A DNA stretch of 64,000 bases from Panulirus ornatus (lineage: Eukaryota > Arthropoda > Malacostraca > Decapoda > Palinuridae), in the NCBI RefSeq assembly GCF_036320965.1, contig NC_092225.1, positions 2,113,756 to 2,177,755 of the forward strand. Reading direction: 5' to 3'. Shown piece after piece: positions 58,505 through 64,000 of the stretch (positions within the stretch are counted from its first letter, which is position 1; every line of letters starts with the position of its first letter). Both the position numbers and the translations under genes were made by a program. The notes below the pieces were generated by a model. The model did no database searches. It saw nothing but the letters and a program-made list of their open reading frames with translations, and was not told the origin of the DNA.

Positions 58505-58674
58505 GTGTCCAATTTACTCTATTCCTTGCACGTCTTTCACCCTCCTGCATGTTCAGGCCCCGATTGCTTAAAATCTTTTTCACTTCATCCTTCCACCTTC
58601 AATTTGGTCTCCCACTTCTCCTTGTTCCCTCCACCTCTGACACATATATCCTCTTTGTCAATCTTTCCTCACTC

Positions 58675-58676
<2 letters not shown>
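58505..58676 (-). mobile_element. short internal RTE fragment
   Basis: Minus-strand RTE C-terminal coding only (RGRPNW-KLKDEVKKI region to SEERLTK). It lacks the end of the ORF and the 3' UTR, so it is not a simple 5'-truncated insertion. Its 5' limit borders (TA)n, and a 19-bp direct copy of that limit recurs at 58737-58755. Confidence 0.85.
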
Positions 58677-58738
<62 letters not shown>

Positions 58739-58749
58739 ATCTTTCCTCA

Positions 58750-58830
<81 letters not shown>
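58677..58830. repeat. (TA)n array with 19-bp RTE echo
   Basis: Two (TA)n blocks (58679-58736 and 58756-58830) separated by TCAATCTTTCCTCACTCAT, which duplicates the end of the adjacent RTE fragment. Confidence 0.95.
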
Positions 58831-58834
<4 letters not shown>

Positions 58835-59067
58835 GGGAATAGGGGAGAAAGAATACTTCCCACGTATTCCCTGCGTGTCGTAGAAGGCGACTAAAAGGGA
58901 AGGGAGCGGGGGGCTGGAAATCCTCCCCTCTCATTTTTTTTTTCAATTTTCCAAAAGAAGGAACAGAGAATGGGGCCAGGTGAGGATATTCCCTCAAAGG
59001 CCCAGTCCTCTGTTCTTAACGCTACCTCGCTAATGCGGGCAATGGCGAATAGCATGAAAGAAAGAAA

Positions 59068-59069
<2 letters not shown>
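58829..59069 (+). mobile_element. complete ~240-bp RTE-derived non-autonomous element
   Basis: Full copy from TATCCCTGGGAATAGGGG to GCGAATAGCATGAAAGAAAG. GAATAC/GTATTC and GTCG/CGAC arms are conserved. Confidence 0.9.
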
Positions 59070-59162
<93 letters not shown>

Positions 59163-59172
59163 TATACATATA
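59070..59172. repeat. (TA)n microsatellite
   Basis: About 50 TA units with TACATA interruptions at the right end, linking a short element to a truncated RTE. Confidence 0.96.
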
Positions 59173-60259
59173 TCTGGAGAAGGCATATGATAGAGTTGAT
59201 AGAGATGCTCTGTGGAAGGTATTAAGAATATATGGTGTGGGAGGCAAGTTGTTAGAAGCAGTGAAAAGTTTTTATCGAGGATGTAAGGCATGTGTACGTG
59301 TAGGAAGAGAGGAAAGTGATTGGTTCTCAGTGAATGTAGGTTTGCGGCAGGGGTGTGTGATGTCTCCATGGTTGTTTAATTTGTTTATGGATGGGGTTGT
59401 TAGGGAGGTGAATGCAAGAGTTTTGGAAAGAGGGGCAAGTATGAAGTCTGTTGGGGATGAGAGAGCTTGGGAAGTGAGTCAGTTGTTGTTCGCTGATGAT
59501 ACAGCGCTAGTGGCTGATTCATGTGAGAAACTGCAGAAGCTGGTGACTGAGTTTGGTAAAGTGTGTGAAAGAAGAAAGTTAAGAGTAAATGTGAATAAGA
59601 GCAAGGTTATTAGGTACAGTAGGGTTGAGGGTCAAATCAATTGGGAGGTGAGTTTGAATGGAGAAAAACTGGAGGAAGTAAAGTGTTTTAGATATCTGGG
59701 AGTGGATCTGGCAGCGGATGGAACCATGGAAGCGGAAGTGGATCATAGGATGGGGGAGGGGGCGAAAATTCTGGGAGCCTTGAAGAATATGTGGAAGTCG
59801 AGAACATTATCTCGGAAAGCAAAAATGGGTATGTTTGAAGGAATAGTGGTTCCAACAATGTTGTATGGTTGTGAGGCGTGGGCTATGGATAGAGTGGTGC
59901 GCAGGAGGATGGATGTGCTGGAAATGAGATGTTTGAGGACAATGTGTGGTGTGAGGTAGTTTGATCGAGTAAGTAACGTAAGGGTAAGAGATATGTGTGG
60001 AAATAAAAAGAGCGTGGTTGAGAGAGCAGAAGAGGGTGTTTTGAAATGGTTTGGGCACATGGAGAGAATGAGTGAGGAAAGATTGACCAAGAGGATATAT
60101 GTGTCGGAGGTGGAGAGAACGAGGAGAAGAGGGAGACCCAATTGGAGGTCGAAAGATGGAGTGAAAAAGATTTTGTGTGATCGGGGCCTGAACATGCAGG
60201 AGGATGAAAGGAGGGCAAGGAATAGAGTGAATTGGAGCGATGTGGTATACCGGGGTTGA
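59173..60259 (+). pseudogene. RTE RT C-terminal half with one nonsense codon
   Basis: Open through [44 protein letters not shown] and [12 protein letters not shown] to LRTMCGVR, where TGG has become TAG (59957). The frame then continues intact through KWFGHMERM and the RGRPNW segment to VYRG-TGA. Only this stop interrupts it. The upstream (TA)n and short element extend the frame accidentally to an ATG at 58970. Confidence 0.86.
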
Positions 60260-60436
60260 CGTGCTGTCAGTGGATTGAATCAGGGCATGTGAAGCGTCTG
60301 GGGTAAACCATGGAAAGCTGTGTAGGTATGTATATTTGAGTGTGTGGACGTATGTATATACATGTGTATGGGAGTGGGTTGGGCCATTTCTTTCGTCTGT
60401 TTCCTTGCGCTACCTCGCAAACGCGGGAGACAGCAA
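59173..60436 (+). mobile_element. 5'-truncated RTE, short-form 3' UTR
   Basis: Starts at the codons for [11 protein letters not shown], within the first catalytic Asp motif. Short-form 3' UTR (60260-60436), then a run of ~22 A and (TA)n. It is very similar to the copies at 14.6 and 50.0 kb. Confidence 0.9.
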
Positions 60437-60440
60437 AAAA

Positions 60441-60528
<88 letters not shown>
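60437..60528. repeat. poly-A then (TA)n
   Basis: About 22 A followed by about 35 TA units. Confidence 0.95.
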
Positions 60529-60531
<3 letters not shown>

Positions 60532-62035
60532 AGGTACGTTCATCATAATTTGAGGCTGTTAGGTCTCCTATTTTGAATGACAACCTTATGCTAAATGTAA
60601 CCATTAAGGATCATGAAAAGCCTTCTTTGGTGGCCTCAGAACTGCCTTTAAGGTCAACATGGGCAGCTTAAAGCCTTAACGAGGTCCTGAAGTACATACA
60701 CTCAAAAGTTTAGGCAGTGAAAGAGTAAGAAATGAATTAAAAAGTACTTCAAAATAGCCTTCAAGACCCCATCACGGTAGCTTGAAACTACCGAGACTCT
60801 GAAATACCTACATGTAAAATTTGGGGCCTCAAGGTACCTCGGTATGGCTTAGACGCAGCCATAAACGCCATATAGAATGGCGAGAGACAGGTTAAACATT
60901 ATCTTATTTTATGATATTCTTAGGTTAGTACGCTTCTGAATCCCAAAAAAATGAAATTGGTTCTTCTTAGGAATCATATCAGCTCTTTTGAAGAATATAA
61001 ATTGATGTTGAACTTAATCACTGTTATAGAATGTGTGAAAACACTTCAGTACCTTCACGTTTTGTGTCTTAACTCTATCTGTACTGTACTCAGATACTGC
61101 TTTATAAATCTGTATCATCTATACTTAATTTCGGGAGTTGAGTCTCCTCTGATTTCTAAGTCACTGATTGACTGAACTGATAGTCTAATGACTGTGACTG
61201 ATTTCATATAGATTGTGTAATGACAAATAAGATTCTTGATATCTGGTTGACTGGTCCACTTGAGATCCCAGAACTTTCGATTCATTTAAATGATTTACGA
61301 AGTTCTGATGTTATGAGTGCTTATTATTATTGATTCCACAGTTACTATAATGGTCTAACTGAGCATCACAACACTCTCGCTGAAACACTTCTGCTACTTG
61401 TATGGACCAGCACAGTAATTCCCAGACTTGGGGTCACGGGAGATTTTCAGGTGGTACACGGCTGGCTGTAAGTGGTTGGACATTTCTTAAGAAAATGTGG
61501 TTAGTTTTGGCAGGCGAGGAGATGCCTTCCACCGGTTTAGTTCCATGGTGATGCAGTTATTATGCTTATGTTATACCCAAGGTCGAAAAATTGATGGAAA
61601 TACCTTTCGAGAAAAAAAAAGATTCCCTTTTTTCACGTAAACAACTCCGTCTGCCAGTCAGTTGGCAATATATAAACAATCTCTGTGTGTTGTGTTACCA
61701 TCTATTGATAGAAAACGGAACTAGTCTCGCTCCCCGTGTTACCAGGGGCGTGTTTTTGAAAAATAATACCAGTCCGAGTTAACTCGTGGAGCATTGTTTT
61801 TGCATATAACTTTTCCAAATATTTTCGGGTAAATGAGAAATGGGTTAATTATGGGTACTATTTTTAAGTTGTCAACGGTTAGATACGAGAGAAAGATGCT
61901 CTCTTTTACTCCTGATAAGAATCGTTCATTTATCATTACCTTTATGGGTTATTGGGAAAATATGAATGGGATCCACTGGGATTCTCTAGGCACCCCAAGG
62001 AGGGATCGGATTGAAAAATGCTGAGGACAACTGAT
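60529..62035. other. unassigned, apparently unique sequence
   Basis: A/T-rich, normal complexity. No open frame with protein-like composition. Confidence 0.45.
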
Positions 62036-62039
62036 CTAG

Positions 62040-62480
62040 CTTGAAGCACGACAGGTGCCTGTATGGTCCAGGTGAATCACAGCAGGTGCCTGTAAGGTCC
62101 AGGTGAATCACAGCAGGTGCTTGTAAGGTCCAGGTTAATCACAGCAGGTGCCTGTATGGTCCAGGTGAATCACAGGAGGTTCCTATAAGGTCCAGATGAC
62201 TCACAGCAGGTGCTTGTATGGTCCAGGTGAATTACAGCAGATGCCTGTAAGGACCAGGTGAATCACAGCAGGTGCCTGTAAGGTCCAGGTGAATCACAGC
62301 AGGTGCCTGTATGGTCCAGATGAATTACAGCAGGTACCTGTATGGTCCAGTTGAATCACAGCAGGTGCCTGTAAGGTCCAGGTGAATCACAGCAGGTGCC
62401 TGTATGATCCAGGTTAATCACAGTAGGTGCCTGTATGGTCCAGGTGAATCACAGCAGGTGCCTGTATGGTCTAGGTGAAG
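62040..62480. repeat. 31-bp minisatellite, about 14 copies
   Basis: The unit is TGAATCACAGCAGGTGCC plus TGTAWGGTCCAGG. The recurring A/T choice (GTAAGG versus GTATGG) and a few substitutions distinguish copies. It decays to the right (62480-62660) into weaker GCACCACAGCTACCTG-like units. Confidence 0.93.
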
Positions 62481-63180
62481 CATGTTAACTACCTGTATGG
62501 TCTAACTAAAGCACCACACCTATCTGTGTGGTCTAGCTGAGCACGACAGCTACCTGTATGGTTCACCTGGAGACACCACAATACCTATAAGGTCAAGATA
62601 ATCACCACAGTTACCTGTAGGCCCAACTAAAGCGCTATAGCTATCTGTGTGATTAATAAGCTCATGCTCCACAGCTATCCGTATGATGCGGCTGAAGTAC
62701 CAGAGTAATCAGTAATCAGGCACCACAGTCATCACTAGGGTACACTTGAAATTCTGACGTTCAAAAGTTTTTCACCTAAAGATCAAAATATCTGGTAATT
62801 TTATTTCCCGAACGCTCAGAGTTTTGATGCATATGTTTAGCATATGGTTAACTTGAAACGGTTCCTTCGTATTGGTGATCCTATATACGACTCATAGTAA
62901 ACATATTACCATTAAATCTGAGGTGTTGGACGTCTATACGAAATCATGAAACTGGAAAGACACGAACAACAACGTCTAAGGTCTCGATCCGTTCTTTAAT
63001 TACGTAAAGCGTGAGATGTTGTCTGGGCAACATGCCTTGTGTGCGGGACTTTCTCTCTGCGTTGTTTGGCTTTCAGACGCCCATTTTGCACAAATACAGT
63101 CGGTTACCACATAGCAATGTCTGGCCTTAGGGTACGTATCCCATGTTAGCGTCTAAACCTTGACTCACTGCAGCTGATTC
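62481..63180. other. decayed continuation of the 31-bp array, then unassigned
   Basis: To about 62740 the spacing and words of the 31-bp array can still be recognised. After that I see nothing. Confidence 0.45.
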
Positions 63181-63592
63181 AAGATAAAAGTGATGTAAGG
63201 TCCGGGCTAAGCTCTTCAAACCTCTGAGCATGACGGTGGGATCCTTTGAACACGATGGTGCAATCTGCGCGACGGTACGGCCCTTGGGCAGGATGGTGTT
63301 ACCTTAGTCTTGACTCTTTGGTGGATGCACCCTCGTGTTCAGGGGGTACAGTATCATGCAAGAGTCCTGCACACCCACTGCGATACAGCCTTTCTTCACG
63401 TAAACAGACTCTTTCAGTGAATAGATCTCAGGTCGAGTGACCATCTGTTCTAGTACCATCTTGATGGCTCCATATAACTTGTAGTGGTCCTTGTGACAGT
63501 TCTACCTTCTCACTGATCTGGGAAAGCCATCCTCAGGTGACTGGAAGTAATAATACTTAGCTCTTCACTCACAGGAACGCTTCATGTTTTTG
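63181..63592. other. unassigned, with weak ~28-bp periodicity
   Basis: GAGCATGACGGTGGGATCC and GAACACGATGGTGCAATC-like blocks at 63225-63300 resemble a drifted minisatellite. Otherwise no feature. Confidence 0.4.
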
Positions 63593-63596
63593 TATA

Positions 63597-63647
<51 letters not shown>

Positions 63648-64000
63648 CTTTGTCGCTGTCTCCCGCGTATTGCGAGGTAGCGCAAGGAAACAGACGAAAG
63701 AAATGGCCCAACCCCCCCCCATACACATGTACATACACACGTCCACACACACAAATATACATACCTACACAGCTTTCCATGGTTTACCCCGGACGCTTCA
63801 CATGCCTTGATTCAATCCACTGACAGCACGTCAACCCCTGTATACCACATCGCTCCAATTCACTCTATTCCTTGCCCTCCTTTCACCCTCCTGCATGTTC
63901 AGGCCCCGATCACACAAAATCTTTTTCACTCCATCTTTCCACCTCCAATTTGGTCTCCCTCTTCTCCTCGTTCCCTCCACCTCCGACACATATATCCTCT
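63593..64000 (-). mobile_element. RTE 3' part, short-form 3' UTR, cut by window edge
   Basis: (TA)n, a run of ~32 T (the poly-A tail), short-form 3' UTR (63645-63835) and C-terminal coding that ends in the early TGA form of VYRG. It continues beyond the window. Confidence 0.88.

Noticed and set aside
58158..58571. Hydrophobic SLVLVV repeat frame, membrane-protein-like
   Set aside because: Result of a 24-bp minisatellite whose period is a multiple of three, and it runs into antisense RTE.

Overview
The window is eukaryotic, repeat-dominated, non-genic DNA. I find no host gene, rRNA or functional tRNA that I can support. Long (TA)n, (CA)n, (GA)n and (ATT)n microsatellites, many minisatellites, tRNA-derived SINE modules and non-LTR retrotransposons in all stages of decay point to a large animal genome. 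The protein families of the retrotransposons and the sequence style fit a decapod crustacean. That taxon is inferred, and I cannot name a species.

The main occupant is one RTE-like non-LTR retrotransposon family, about 3.6 kb when complete. It has a 5' UTR of about 125 bp, one continuous frame of roughly 1,000 codons (APE-type endonuclease, then reverse transcriptase with an FADD box, then a C-terminal domain), and a 3' UTR ending in an A/T-rich simple tail. Copies or parts lie at 0.7-4.3 (+), 4.4-5.05 (-), 13.8-14.2 (-), 14.6-15.8 (+), 18.2-19.4 (-), 25.65-26.7 (-), 27.0-29.85 (-), 32.2-32.6 (+), 34.0-34.5 (+), 34.9-37.5 (+), 37.6-38.8 (-), 40.6-41.0 (-), 46.3-49.9 (-), 50.0-51.9 (+), 58.5-58.7 (-), 59.2-60.4 (+) and 63.6-64.0 kb (-). 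The copy at 46.3-49.9 kb is nearly intact, with one evident frameshift. The copy at 50.0-51.9 kb has an uninterrupted but 5'-truncated RT frame.

A short non-autonomous element of about 240 bp is interspersed with it (1-92, 115-351, 401-637, 13.24-13.47, 13.54-13.77, 14.28-14.52, 34.58-34.82, 40.27-40.51, 58.83-59.07 kb). Its head matches the RTE 5' UTR and its tail matches the RTE 3' terminus, so it looks like an internally deleted, RIME-like passenger. Almost every end of both elements abuts a (TA)n tract, which produces daisy chains of element-(TA)n-element.

Older material includes degenerate jockey/CR1-type LINE remnants at 8.8-10.3 (-), 11.3-13.0 (-), 17.3-18.1 (+), 33.2-33.7 (-), 44.0-46.3 (-), 52.6-53.0 (-) and 54.6-55.4 kb (+), and an older RTE endonuclease at 55.5-56.25 kb (-). 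A ~190-bp repeat with a hammerhead-like core occurs three times (25.4, 26.7, 38.9 kb). tRNA-like SINEs lie at 7.7-8.3 and 31.4-32.1 kb. Large minisatellites lie at 5.2-6.9 (several), 19.9-20.6 (32-bp unit), 22.1-23.2, 41.3-43.7 (26-bp unit), 58.0-58.4 and 62.0-62.5 kb (31-bp unit). The remaining gaps look like unique or too-decayed intergenic DNA.
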